The notes: a model not told the origin generated them from the letters alone. DNA of 64,000 nt from Microglena sp. YARC (GCA_022414725.1 CM039467.1:5775794-5839793), one strand, 5' to 3'; shown: positions 10,126-19,290, counted from the first letter of the stretch. Numbers and translations: made by a program.

Positions 10126-11240
10126 GTTAAACAGTCGTTCAGGGTGTAAAACAGTTGTTCAGGGTGTAAAACAGTTGTTCAGGGTGTAAAACAGTTGTTC
10201 AGGGTGTAAAACAGTTGTTCAGGGTGTAAAACAGTTGTTCAGGGTGTAAAACAGTTGTTCAAGGTGTAAAACAGTTGTTCAGGGTGTATAACAGTTGTTC
10301 AGGGTGTAAAACAGTTGTTCAAGGTGTAAAACAGTTGTTCAGGGTGTTAAACAGTTGTTCAGGGTGTAAAACAGTTGTTCAGGGTGTAAAACAGTTGTTC
10401 AAGGTGTAAAACAGTTGTTCAGGGTGTAAAACAGTTGTTCAAGGTGTAAAACAGTTGTTCGGGGTGTAAAACAGTTGTTCAAGGTGTAAAACAGTTGTTC
10501 AAGGTGTAAAACAGTTGTTCAGGGTTTAAAACAGTTGTTCGGGGTGTAAAACAGTTGTTCAAGGTGTAAAACAGTTGTTCAGGGTGTAAAACAGTTGTTC
10601 AGGGTGTAAAACAGTTGTTCAAGGTGTAAAACAGTTGTTCAGGGTGTAAAACAGTTGTTCAGGGTGTAAAACAGTTGTTCAAGGTGTAAAACAGTTGTTC
10701 AGGGTGTAAAACAGTTGTTCAGGGTGTAAAACAGTTGTTCAGGGTGTAAAACAGTTGTTTAGGGTACTAAACAGTTGTTCAGGGCGTTCAACAGTTGTTC
10801 AGGGTGTTAAACAGTTGTTCAGGGTGTAAAACAGTTGTTTAGGGTACTAAACAGTTGTTCAGGGTGTTCAACAGTTGTTCAGGGTGTTCAACAGTTGTTC
10901 AGGGTGTTAAACAGTTGTCCGGGGCGTTACCGTAAACAGTTGTTCAGGGTGTTAAACAGTTGTTCAGGGTTTAAACAGTTGTTCAGGGTGTTAAACAGTT
11001 GTTCAGGGTGATAAACAGTTGTTCAGGGTGTTAAACAGTTGTTCAGGGTGTTAAACAGTTGTTCAGGGTTTAAACAGTTGTTCAGGGTGTTAAACAGATT
11101 TTCAGGGTGTAAAACAGTTGTTCAGGGCGTTAAACAGTTGTCCAGGGTGTTAAATAGTTGTTCAGGGTGTTAAATAGTTGCTCAGGGTGTAAAACAGTTG
11201 TTCAGGGTGTTAAATAGTTGTTCAGGGTGTCAGACACCTG
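10126..11240. repeat. 20-bp minisatellite, about 55 copies
   Basis: The unit is TAAAACAGTTGTTCAGGGTG with single-base variants (AAGG, TTAA, TTCA). It is continuous, with no spacers, and so is not a CRISPR array. Variant units cluster towards the 3' end, as expected from local unit duplication. Confidence 0.98.
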
Positions 11241-11790
11241 TTTATGTATGTCATTGGATAAACATGCAATTGTTGAACAGGCGTTAAACAACTTTGGTGT
11301 CCAAGACCTGGGCGAATCTAAGACTGGTGGTGCCGGTGTGATTGGTTGTGGGTCGACATCTATGATTTGTGTTTTTATCCTTAACAATTTAAATGTCCTG
11401 GACCTGGGCAAATCCTAGACTGGTGGTGCCGGTGTGACTGGTCTTGGTGACAAATTGGCCTTAACGACTTAGGTGTCCAGGAACTGGGCGAATCTTACAC
11501 TGGTTGTGTCGACGTGATTGCTTATGGGTCGGCACCTCCCGCCGACTGAACGGCGCCTACTCCCTTGTTCCGAGTTGGAAAGGCTCCGCCACATAACATC
11601 TAATCCTTCCAATCTATGGCTAATGTAGGGAGACACACGCTTTGAGGCAAAAATCCTCCTTGTCAATAATAAGATATTCTAGATCCAGTTCAGGGGTACC
11701 GAATATTGACAGTCGTGAAACGTTTTCCTCTGGTCAAAATAGAACCATCCCGGTTTCCCATTTGATTCACCCCTGTTGTCCAATTGAAAA
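11241..11790. other. Unrecognised spacer with a degenerate GACTGGTGGTGCCGGTGTGA repeat
   Basis: At 11290-11520 a unit of about 110 bp (GTCCAAGACCTGGGCGAATC, GACTGGTGGTGCCGGTGTGA) is present in three diverged copies. The stretch GAGACACACGCTTTGAGGCA near 11628 resembles 55715-55735. No gene seen. Confidence 0.5.
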
Positions 11791-11792
11791 GT

Positions 11793-11925
11793 AATGATCA
11801 CGCCTGGTGGGGCGTGGTATTAAGGGAGCCCCATCTTACCGCGGTAGGGAACAGGCTGCTACTTTACCTTGGCAACAGTATCATGGCGGTTGACAGCGAC
11901 CGCCAACACTAAGGCGCACCCGTAG
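11793..11925 (-). mobile_element. tRNA-derived SINE, body copy 1
   Basis: Read on the minus strand the SINE body runs from the TGTCAACCGCCATGATACTG part to the CCACGCCCCACCAGGCG end. It is the same body as at 16673-16797, 54239-54420 and 55395-55610. The tRNA head is not retained here. Confidence 0.7.
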
Positions 11926-11990
11926 CACCCGGCTGCTTCGTCGTTCAAGGAGCTCAGCCATTGAGCCATTCGTTGAACGGGGATTACTTG
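11926..11990. other. Short spacer
   Basis: Unrecognised sequence between two SINE fragments. Confidence 0.3.
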
Positions 11991-12028
11991 CTAATGATAA
12001 CACCTGGTGGGGCGTGGTATTCATGAAC
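11991..12028 (-). mobile_element. SINE 3'-end fragment
   Basis: ATGATAACACCTGGTGGGGC then GTGGTATT: the terminal part of the same SINE, truncated. Confidence 0.6.
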
Positions 12029-12263
12029 TAGTTGCTAGGTTCCTCGGGTGCCTTGTTCTCCTGCACATCCGCAGTTGGCTTGGGCACACTGGTCCATTTG
12101 ATTCCACAGGACCAAAGCCAATTCAGTTACCCTCTCCGGGTCATCTATCAAATCTCTCACTATCTATCTATCTATCTATCAACCTATCTGTCTTTCTATT
12201 TACCGTATTCATCTACCAATCTATCGACGCATAACTGATTATTCCCCCCATTTGATTATACAG
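12029..12263. other. Last intron segment of gene A
   Basis: Contains two similar 3' splice-like sites, CCATTTGATTCCACAG (12105) and CCATTTGATTATACAG (12263), and a TATC microsatellite at 12160-12185. The first site may be a duplicated acceptor. Confidence 0.4.
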
Positions 12264-12330
12264 GGGCAAGGGTGACAAGAACTCCCCAAAGGTTGAGGCC
12301 GTCCAAGCTGCGCCAGTTGAGGCTGCATAA
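12264..12330 (+). CDS. Terminal exon of unidentified gene A
   Basis: After the acceptor TTGATTATACAG the first base completes an Ala codon begun at 8707-8708. The frame then reads GKGDKNSPKVEAVQAAPVEA, one more Ala, and a TAA stop at 12328-12330. The short Lys/Glu/Ala-rich tail is typical of a flexible C terminus. The same exon end, stop and downstream sequence are repeated about four more times up to about 12900 (VEAE then TAA in the copies), without the upstream GKGDKNSPK part. Protein family unknown. Exon assignment rests on phase agreement and the duplication pattern. Confidence 0.5.
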
Positions 12331-12905
12331 GTGCAAGGCCCCCTCATTGGTTGGCATGCATGCAGTATGCTTCTATGTGGCCAGACCTGTGGAAAGAAAG
12401 CAGTGGTGGTGGTGCAGTATGCTTCTGTGATGTAATTCCAAGCTGCGTCAGTTGAGGCTGAATAAGCGCAAGGTCCCCTTATTGGTTGGCATGCATGCAG
12501 TATGCTTCTATGTGGCCAGACCTGTGGAAAGGCAGCAGTGGTGGCGGTGAAGTATGCTTCTGTGTGTCCATCCAAGCTGCGTCAGTTGAGGCTGAATAAG
12601 CGCAAGGCCCCCTCATTGGTTGGCATGCATGCAGTATGCTTCTATGTGGCCAGACCTGTGGAAAGAAAGCAGTGGTGGTGGTGCAGTATGCTTCTGTGTG
12701 TCCATCCAAGCTGCGCCAGTTGAGGCTGAATAAGCGCAAGGCCCCCTCATTGGTTGGCATGCATGCAGTATGCTTCTATGTGGCCAGACTTGTGGAAAGA
12801 AAGCAGAGGTGGTGGTGCAGTATGCTTCTGTGTGTCCATCCAAGCTGCGTCAGTTGAGGCTGAATAAGCGCAAGGCCCCCTCATTGGTTGGCATGCGTGC
12901 AGATT
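12331..12905 (+). repeat. About 134-bp array of terminal exon end plus 3' sequence
   Basis: Units begin near 12302, 12436, 12568, 12702 and 12836. Each contains CCAAGCTGCGTCAGTTGAGG, a TAA, CGCAAGGCCCCCTCATTGGT, TGGCATGCATGCAGTATGCT and TGTGGAAAGAAAGCAG. The copy-number unit spans the stop codon of gene A and its presumed 3' UTR. Confidence 0.85.
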
Positions 12906-13324
12906 GTATGCGTCGCTGGTTTGTGTCGGGTGGTTGGCATGCGTGCAGATTGTATGCGTCGCTGGTTTGTGTCGGGAGGCCCACCTCCTGGGGTGAAAAA
13001 CTATTCACAATTTGAAAAGAAGAAGTATGCTTCTATGTGTCCATCGAAGGGTTGTCACCGCCCTCAATGTAATGCCGTTGTTTTATGTACCGGCAATCAT
13101 AAGCGCAAGGCCCCCTCATTGGTTGACGTGCGTGCAGTACGCTTCTTTGTGGCCAAACCTGTGGAAAGAAAGCAGTGGTGATGGTGCAGTATGCTTCTAT
13201 GTGACCATCGAAGGGTTGTCCCCGCCCTCAATGTTGCAGAGAACCCACTGTCTCGCCAGATGAGGAGCCCCGACACCTAAGGTTTTGGCGTCAGCCGAGA
13301 CCTTAAGCCCACGCCACCTGCACA
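12885..13324. repeat. Further degenerate copies of the 134-bp and a 45-bp unit
   Basis: A 45-bp unit (GTTGGCATGCGTGCAGATTG, TATGCGTCGCTGGTTTGTGT) occurs twice at 12885-12980. Diverged pieces of the 134-bp unit (GCGCAAGGCCCCCTCATTGG) recur at 13105 and a CCATCGAAGGGTTGTC motif at 13040 and 13205. Confidence 0.65.
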
Positions 13325-13485
13325 TTTGTTACCGCCCTCAATGTAGCAAACCTCAGTGTTACACTGCTTACACCGGGGGTCCCGATCATACCTAAGGGTT
13401 TGGCGTCGGCCGAGGCCTTCGGCCCACACCACCTGCGCATGATCCCGTGACATGGGCCGGTCACCTCAGGTTGATAAGGGCGGTC

Positions 13486-13745
13486 AGGCCACGCCACCTG
13501 TGCATGGACCGCGACATGGGCCGGTCACCTCAGGTTGATAAGGGCGGTCAGGCCACGCCACCTGTGCATGGACCGCGACATGGGCCGGTCATCTCAGGTT
13601 GATAAGGGCGGTCAGGCCACGCCACCTGTGCATGGACCGCGACATGGGCCGGTCACCTCAGGTTGATAAGGGCGGTCAGGCCACGCCACCTGTGCATGGA
13701 CCCGCGACATGGGCCGGTCACCTCAGGTTGATAAGGGCGGTCAGT
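13486..13745. repeat. 60-bp minisatellite, about 4-5 copies, inside the foldback arm
   Basis: Unit: GACATGGGCCGGTCACCTCA, GGTTGATAAGGGCGGTCAGG, CCACGCCACCTGTGCATGGA. The unit is the inner end of the inverted arm. Confidence 0.9.
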
Positions 13746-13924
13746 TTGTTTATTGGGTCGCTGGTTTGTGCAGGGGAACCAGCCTCCTTGGGTGAACATC
13801 CTTTCGTAAGAAATCCTGACCGCCCTTATCAACCTAAGGTGACCTACCCATGTCACGGGATCATGCGCAGGTGGTGTGGGCCGAAGACCTCAGCCGATGC
13901 CCGACACTAAGGTATAATCGGGAC

Positions 13925-14120
13925 CAGGGTAATTCAAAGCGCGCGCTTATGCGCTTCTGAGCGCTGACTTTTTGACCCCCTCTGCGCTTTAAGCGCAGTT
14001 TTTTGCAACCCCCTGTAGGCGCAGCAAGCAATTTTCGCGCTTTTTGCACTACAAAGCGCAGTTTTTTTTGTTTACAAGTGCGCTAATGCGCTGGCCAATT
14101 TGGCCATTTGAAGTACCCTG
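13925..14120. mobile_element. 196-bp hAT-type MITE with 8-bp target duplication
   Basis: The ends are CAGGGTAATTCAAA and, on the other strand, CAGGGTACTTCAAA (one mismatch in 14). The element is flanked on both sides by ATCGGGAC (13917-13924 and 14121-14128), a perfect 8-bp duplication, and removing one copy plus the insert restores the foldback arm. CAGGG ends with 8-bp duplications are the hallmark of the hAT superfamily. The interior is rich in GCGC and AAGCGCAGTTTTTT motifs and has no ORF. Confidence 0.88.
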
Positions 14121-14190
14121 ATCGGGACCCCGGTGTAAGCAGTGTAACAGTGGGGACTGCTACATTGAGGGCGGTAACAAAACAGAAACG

Positions 14191-14700
14191 AACACCTTTT
14201 CAGTCTGCATCTTTTAATGTCATGTGTCTATTAATGCCTTGTCTAAATTGTTAACTTGAACTTGTTTTTGGTTGGTTCTAAATTGTTATGTTTCTACCTA
14301 TGAGAACGACTGCGTCCCTATGTTTACCATGCATTTGATTATATATCAAGGTACTATTAATATGACCAGGATATGACCTATTTCAATGTTTGTCTTCGAA
14401 ACGCTAGAAATGTAATTATTTATGGCGACCAACACCTTCCCATGCTAATTTGGATTTCTGTTGTGGATGAGCAAGATTTGATCGGCTTGTCATATTTAGA
14501 AAACTTGACGTTGAACTTGGTTACATAGCTTCGGCCAGCAATTTGGCTCCTCGCCGTCTTCGGCAGTAAATTCTTTTTACCAGAAAAATGTAAACGCGAA
14601 CAAATCAATTTTTCGTTTTCTCTTCTCATTTTCTTTTTTTCTGAACGATAAAAACTACTCATTGGTCGGTCCTGTACGTCTATTCCCATCTACCAACTGT
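14191..14700. other. Unrecognised intergenic sequence
   Basis: No gene or repeat identified. A minus-strand open frame of 89 codons (14420-14689) lies next to the reverse transcriptase fragment and might be more of the same degraded retrotransposon, but it has no recognisable motif. Confidence 0.35.
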
Positions 14701-14850
14701 TCAACTCACAATATCATCTTCGTAAAGATCTTTGTTTGCCCTAAGAAAAGGAGAAGGCTTGTTCCCCTCTTCGAGAAGTTTCCAAAGATCTTTGCTGTTG
14801 ACAGAGTCACAAGCTTGACTAAAGTCTCTGAAAGCATAGCAGACTTGTTT
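14701..14850 (-). pseudogene. Reverse transcriptase fragment of a non-LTR retrotransposon
   Basis: On the minus strand the translation contains AFRDFSQACDSVNSKDLWKL followed by LEEGNKPSPFLRANKDLYED. This matches the LINE reverse transcriptase block of the type F-x-D-F-S-K-A-F-D-S-V-x-R-x-x-L-W-x-x-L, then L-x-x-LY-x-D (established family knowledge). Only about 45 residues remain, the usual Lys-Ala-Phe is Gln-Ala-Cys, and the frame runs directly into an R2 repeat. It is a dead scrap. Confidence 0.75.
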
Positions 14851-14859
14851 ATTTTTTGG

Positions 14860-15185
14860 CGGAGCCCTCCCCATATTGGGATGCAGGAGCCCCCTGGCTA
14901 CACATTTGTTCGTTTGCGCGACCGAAAATTTGAAGACTGCCACGTCAGCCAACTGTCTCACAACTAACTGGCTTCGGTCAGATCCAGTCCGTTGCCACCT
15001 GTCTTTCCGTTGCCACCTGTCTTTCTGTAGCCACCTGTCTTTCCGTTGCCACCTGTCTTTCCGTTGCCACCTGTCTTTTCGTTGCCACCTGTCTTTCTGT
15101 TGCCATCTGTCTTTCCGTTGCCACCTGTCTTCCGTTGCCAACACACTTCGCCATTTTTCCACTACGCTTGTGACTCTGCTTAGGA
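14860..15185 (+). repeat. R2, copy 3, expanded by an internal minisatellite
   Basis: R2 landmarks are in order (GCGGAGCCCTCCCC, GGAGCCCCCTGG, CACGTCAGCCAAC, ACTAACTGGCTTCGG, then a TTTTTCCACTACGCTTG end). The GTTGCCACCTGTC segment is amplified into an 18-19-bp array in the middle. Confidence 0.7.
14988..15137. repeat. 18-19-bp minisatellite, 8 copies, inside R2
   Basis: Unit GTTGCCACCTGTCTTTCC with TCTGTAG and TTTCG variants. It lies exactly at the single GTTGCCACCTGTC motif of other R2 copies. Confidence 0.95.
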
Positions 15186-15709
15186 CTTGTTCTTCTTTGT
15201 TTGGCAGCCTAAAATAAAAAGGAAGCATGGTTGGAGAATAGGACCTTCTCCTCTTCAATCTAGTTGAAGTTTAAAATAATTGTACTACTGCCACGCAACT
15301 TAGTGAGGGTTTAACCATACAGGAGATCGCGCCTATTTCATTTTGCAATACCAGTACCAAAGTATGTTGTCTCAGTTCAGGGTAGGTATCCGTCGTTCGA
15401 AGCCTGGTGATTCTACTCCGATGTATTACACGGGGGGCACGACTTGTAGACGCCTGGAGGCGTATAGAACCCTGTATAGAACCCTGTAACAAAACTTGTA
15501 TCCACCGTCCCCGATTCACCGCGACAAAAATCTAAATAGCCGAATATATTTGACGGTGACATGAAGGCGCGGACTCGGGGTGAATTAGGGGTTTTGGGCC
15601 AACTAGGACCATCATCATTCCGGATTCAATTAGGGGACCAAGTTTGTTTTTCAAATCCAACGAGTTCATCAAATTCCGTTTCTCCCCCTCGCAACTCTGC
15701 CTCGGAACA
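15186..15709 (+). promoter_or_regulatory. Upstream region and 5' UTR of the NASP gene
   Basis: Non-repetitive sequence leading to the NASP start. An in-frame TGA at 15581-15583 with no ATG before 15710 fixes the first possible methionine. A TATATTTGA stretch at 15544-15552 could be a TATA-like element, but no promoter motif is convincing. Confidence 0.4.
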
Positions 15710-16049
15710 ATGTCGAAATCCACTGTCACACCCGCGGAATTGGCTAAAGCTGATGCAGCGTACAAGGAAGGGAAGGAGCTGCTGTTTGACGACCCCTCTG
15801 AAGCTTCGAGTTTGCTCGCTGACGCGTTGAAGACGCGCATTGCGCATTTCGGCGGGTATTCCATCGAGGTAGCAGACACGTACCTCCAGTACGGGACAGC
15901 TCTGTTCGAGAGTGCACGAAATGCGATAGGAGTACTCGGGGACGAAGTTAAAGAGACCGTTGACAAGAAATCCGTTGAGGATGCAGGTCCCAGCAGACTG
16001 GACGATGGAGGTCCTAGCAACGCAGACCAGGGGAAAGAAGACACAGCTG
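15710..16049 (+). CDS. NASP: NASP exon 1: N terminus, TPR1 and first helix of TPR2
   Basis: Starts at the first ATG after an in-frame stop (A at -3), encoding MSKSTVTPAELAKADAAYKE. An upstream open stretch from 15644 begins only with TTG and is not the start. Residues about 9-75 form the first NASP repeat: KADAAYKEGKELL, EASSLLADALKTRIAHFG, then ADTYLQYGTALFESARN and GVLGDEVKE. This corresponds to the plant NASP pattern of a helix ending R(V/I)AHYG followed by Y-x-Y-G-x-AL and PLG. The end (GPSRLDDGGPSNADQGKEDT) opens the acidic insertion. The exon ends phase 1 at GTGAGTTC. Confidence 0.92.
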
Positions 16050-16672
16050 GTGAGTTCAGTGTTCAATTGTAATCGTTTTGGGGGGAAACTTGGTGACAGA
16101 TTGACTTCTATTGCATTGGACTGCATTATTACTTGTTTTTCAGCCAACTCTGGGCTGCTTACCGTCTTCCATTTCCGAGTTCCCCCAGTGCCAGGCCCAT
16201 GGAAACCAGGAAGCATACTAAGCAGACAGATTACCACTCTTGTACTGCATTGTTGCCTACACTTCACCTTGTGAGTTCACCTCAGAGAGGTCACATGCCA
16301 CCACTTTTCTTTTTGTTTACGTACAGCAGCTTCCACCCAGCTCCATTAGCCAGCGACTGAGTTGAGCCCCAATGTTACAGCTGCATTGGAAGGCCTCTCA
16401 TGTCAACTTTGAGACATACCAGCTAGCTAGAAGTTTGGGCCATTGATGGGGGAAAGGAGCTGCCTGGATGATGCCGCGCGTAGCGCAAACTCAAAACAGT
16501 GCATGCCACAATAAAGGGGGCTCTCATGCAGCAATTTGGGTTCTTGTCCCAAGACCATACGCTGGAACACACCACTATTTCATTTTTGGGCTATGCGTAA
16601 CAGCTACTAGGCAGCTCCTTTCCCCTGTCCTTGGGCCAAACCCAAAGCTAGCTAGAGCGTCTGAAAGTTGAT

Positions 16673-16797
16673 AATGATAACGCCTGGTGGGGCATGGTGT
16701 TAAGGGAGCCCGTCGTACGCGGGTTGGGAGCGGTCTCCTACCTCAACTGGACAAGCTACCATGGCGGTTGACAACGACCTGCAACGCCAAGGAACAT
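16673..16797 (-). mobile_element. tRNA-derived SINE body, copy in NASP intron 1
   Basis: A nearly complete SINE body on the minus strand: CCTTGGCGTTGCAGGTCGTT through AGCTTGTCCAGTTGAGGTAG to CACCAGGCGTTATCAT. The 5' tRNA head is absent, so it is 5'-truncated. Confidence 0.8.
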
Positions 16798-17354
16798 TAC
16801 AGGCCTTACTGAAAGTTGACACTACAGGCATTGCCATGCAACTTAAAGCTTTGGGCTAGATCCATTGGCTGGCTGGTGGAGCTGGGTGGAAGCTGCTACT
16901 TGTATCCCAGAATTGAAAAATTGGAATACACTCAAAGGCTGCAAGGTGGTGGTGGTGTCTCGGTGGTGGTGTGGTGGTGTGGTCGTCCTTCCCGAAGACA
17001 CTGTAGTCCAGAACGCATTCTCTCAAAACCTGTGGTCAGGTCCAGGGCACTACATTTTCTATCCAAACCTGTGGTTTTCATTGTGTACTGCCTTTTCTTT
17101 CCAAATCTGTGGTCAGGTCCAGGGCACTACATTTTGCCATTTGGGGTTGTGTGAAGAACGTAGATGGGGGTCTTCATGTTACTTGGTGGCAGTGCCTGGC
17201 ACGTAACTTAGGGTCTCCAGACTTGGCGTTTTTCTAAAATACGATTCACGTAGATAGGCTCCAAAAGCTTTCGTGCTCGCACAGTGAGAGCTCTGGCGAG
17301 GCAGAGTAGAAAAAAGTTTTTCCAAAGTTCAATTTTCTCATAAGTCCCCAATCC

Positions 17355-17850
17355 CAACATCCCCTGTCTTCAACCTCCCCTGTCTTCAACCTCCCCTGTC
17401 TTCAACCTCCCCTGTCTTCAACCTCCCCTGTCTTCAACCTCCCCTGTCTTCAACCTCCCCTGTCTTCAACCTCCCCTGTCTTCAACCTCCCCTGTCTTCA
17501 ACCTCCCCTGTCTTCAACCTCCCCTGTCTTCAACCTCCCCTGTCTTCAACCTCCCCTGTCTTCAACCTCCCCTCTTCCCTTGTCTTCAACCTCCCCTGTC
17601 TTCAACCTCCCCTGTCTTCAACCTCCCCTGTCTTCAACCTCCCTTGTCTTCAACATCCCCTGTCTTCAACATCCCCTGTCTTCAACCTCCCCTGTCTTCA
17701 ACATCCCCTGTCTTCAACATCCCCTGTCTTCAACCTCCCCTGTCTTCAACATCCCCTGTCTTCAACATCCTCTACATTCTACATCCCATTCTCATAAGTC
17801 CCCTATCCCAACGTCCCCTGTCTGCAACATCCCCTACATTCTACATCCCA
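17355..17850 (+). repeat. 16-bp array of the intron 1 3' splice tract, about 27 copies
   Basis: Unit CCCCTGTCTTCAACCT or CCCCTGTCTTCAACAT. The flanking phrase CTCATAAGTCCCC, ATCCCAAC precedes both the first unit (17338) and the last (17790), and the final CCCCTGTCTGCAAC leads straight to the acceptor at 17855. The array is therefore an amplified polypyrimidine tract. Confidence 0.9.
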
Positions 17851-17855
17851 TATAG

Positions 17856-18124
17856 GAGACAAGGTCGAGTCAGAAAGTGGGGATGGTGACGACAAGGATG
17901 GCGATGATGCAAAAGACGGCGGTGAAAGCTCTGGCGAGGAAGAGGAGGAAGAAGAGGGAGATGGCAAGAAGAGGGGAGATGATGAAGGTGATAACCAAGA
18001 GGTGGCAGAGGAGGGCGTAGATCCAAGTGACAACACGGAGCTGCTTGATATTGGTGATGGCAGCGTTGATGACCTCACGCTGGCATGGGAGATGCTTGAA
18101 ATTGCACGCACCATTTTCGAGAAG
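17856..18124 (+). CDS. NASP: NASP exon 2: acidic block and second helix pair of TPR2
   Basis: The first two bases complete a Gly codon from exon 1. The translation starts DKVESESGDGDDKDGDDAKD, continues through GESSGEEEEEEEGDG and ends GSVDDLTLAWEMLEIARTIF then EK. In NASP-family proteins TPR2 is interrupted by an acidic stretch that contacts basic histone surfaces, followed by a conserved (D)L-x-x-AW-x-ML-x-(I/L)AR helix; both are present. The exon ends in phase 0 at AAG/GTGGGT. A 162-bp segment starting inside this exon is tandemly repeated downstream. The conserved helix is unmistakable. Confidence 0.92.
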
Positions 18125-18690
18125 GTGGGTTTCTTGAATCGCATGCGCCATTATCAAGGTGGTGTATTCCTTGAGGATGTAGATAGAAGTGATACCGAGG
18201 AGCTGCTTGATATTGGTGATGGCAGTGTTGATGACCTCACACTAGCATGGGAGATGCTTGAAATTGCACGCACCATTTTTGAGGAGGTGGGTTTCTTGAA
18301 TCGCATGCATGATTATCGAGGTGGTGTGTTTCTTGAGGGTTTAGATCGAAGTGATAACAAGGAGCTGCTTGATATTGGTGATGGCAGCGTTGATGACCTC
18401 ACGCTAGCATGGGAGATGCTTGAAATTGCACGCACCATTTTTGAGGGGGTGGGTTTCTTGACTTGCACGCACCACTATTGATGTGCTGTGTTCCTTGAGG
18501 GCGTAGATTGAAGTGACAACAAGGAGCTGCTTGATATTGGTGATGGCAGCGTTGATGACCTCACGCTAGCATGGGAGATGCTTGAAATTGCACGCACCTT
18601 TTTGTGGGGGTGGGTTTCTTGACTTGCACGCGCCATTATTGATGTGCTGTGTTTCTCGGAATTGCACGCACCGTTTCGAGGTGGTGTGTG
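18125..18690 (+). repeat. 162-bp tandem copies of the exon 2 end and its donor
   Basis: Copies start at 18020 (in exon 2), 18182, 18344 and 18506, exactly 162 bp apart, then a partial copy to about 18690. The first three read through in one frame as 54-residue repeats (ELLDIGDGSVDDLTLAWEML in each, ending TIFEKV, TIFEEV and TIFEGV) up to a TGA at 18481. The fourth has a TGA near its start (GATTGAAGT). Each unit keeps a GTGGGT donor. The copies could be read as an extended repeat protein or serve as alternative exons, or may simply be skipped. Confidence 0.85.
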
Positions 18691-18850
18691 GCTGGTAGAT
18701 ATCTGTGTTTTAATTTCAGATTTCTGCAGACTAGGTCGAGCAGATGCTTGGGCTACTCAAGCCTGATTTCAGGATTATTTCGTAGCCATCACATGGCGGA
18801 GAGCAAAACGTGGAGACTGGGGGTTCGGGGGCTGATATACCGGTCCCTAT
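18691..18850 (+). repeat. R4, copy 2, in intron 2
   Basis: AGATTTCTGCAGACTAGG, GGGCTACTCAAGCCTGATTT, CGTAGCCATCACATGGCGGA, GGAGACTGGGGGTTCGGG: the + strand version of the repeat at 6240-6465. Confidence 0.65.
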
Positions 18851-18939
18851 ACACTTCTTACTATTTCCCATCACACATCACGCATTACTCATCATATCTT
18901 TATTTCATCCTCCGCTGTACTCCATACAATGCACAAGCT

Positions 18940-19290
18940 TGTTTTTGTGTGTCTCATCCTACATCACACATCACTCATCCAACATCACACATCACTTATC
19001 CAACATCAAACATCAGTCATCCTACATCAGACATCACACATCACTCATCCTACATTAGACATCACACATCACTCATCCTACATTAGACATCACACATCAC
19101 TCATCCAACGTCACACATCACTTATCCAACATCAAACATCACTCATCCTACATCACTCATCCTACATCAGACATCACACATCACTCATCCTACATTAGAC
19201 ATCACACATCACTCATCCTACATCAGATATCACACATCACTCATCCTACATCAGACATCACACATCACTCATCCTACATCAGACATCACA
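18940..19290. repeat. 28-bp minisatellite ACATCACACATCACTCATCC
   Basis: About 12 units of ACATCACACATCACTCATCC plus TACATTAG, with AACATCAA variants. Confidence 0.92.

Larger units (their letters stand above)
13325..14190. mobile_element. Foldback-type element with long inverted arms
   Basis: The left arm (about 13325-13485) and the right arm (about 13808-14190, reverse complement) match over roughly 160 bp: TTTGTTACCGCCCTCAATGT, ACACTGCTTACACCGG, CTTCGGCCCACACCACCTG, ACCTCAGGTTGATAAGGGCG. The right arm is split by a 196-bp insertion (13925-14120). The innermost part of the left arm has expanded into a 60-bp tandem array. No transposase is present. Confidence 0.75.
16050..17855 (+). other. 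NASP intron 1
   Basis: Contains unique sequence to about 16670 (including a stretch related to the first 60 bases of the window and 690-730), a SINE at 16673-16797, a short duplicated GGTCAGGTCCAGGGCACTAC segment at 17033 and 17112, and a 16-bp pyrimidine-rich array reaching almost to the acceptor. The intron ends CATCCCATATAG. Confidence 0.8.

Noticed and set aside
10126..11240. Regular 20-bp repeat considered as a CRISPR array
   Set aside because: There are no spacers between repeats, no cas genes, and the host is eukaryotic.
15644..15709. Upstream in-frame start for the NASP protein
   Set aside because: The codon at 15644 is TTG. The first ATG after the in-frame stop at 15581 is 15710, and the family match starts shortly after it.
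15626..16267. Long minus-strand frames opposite NASP exon 1
   Set aside because: Shadow frames of the real exon; they contain no family motif.
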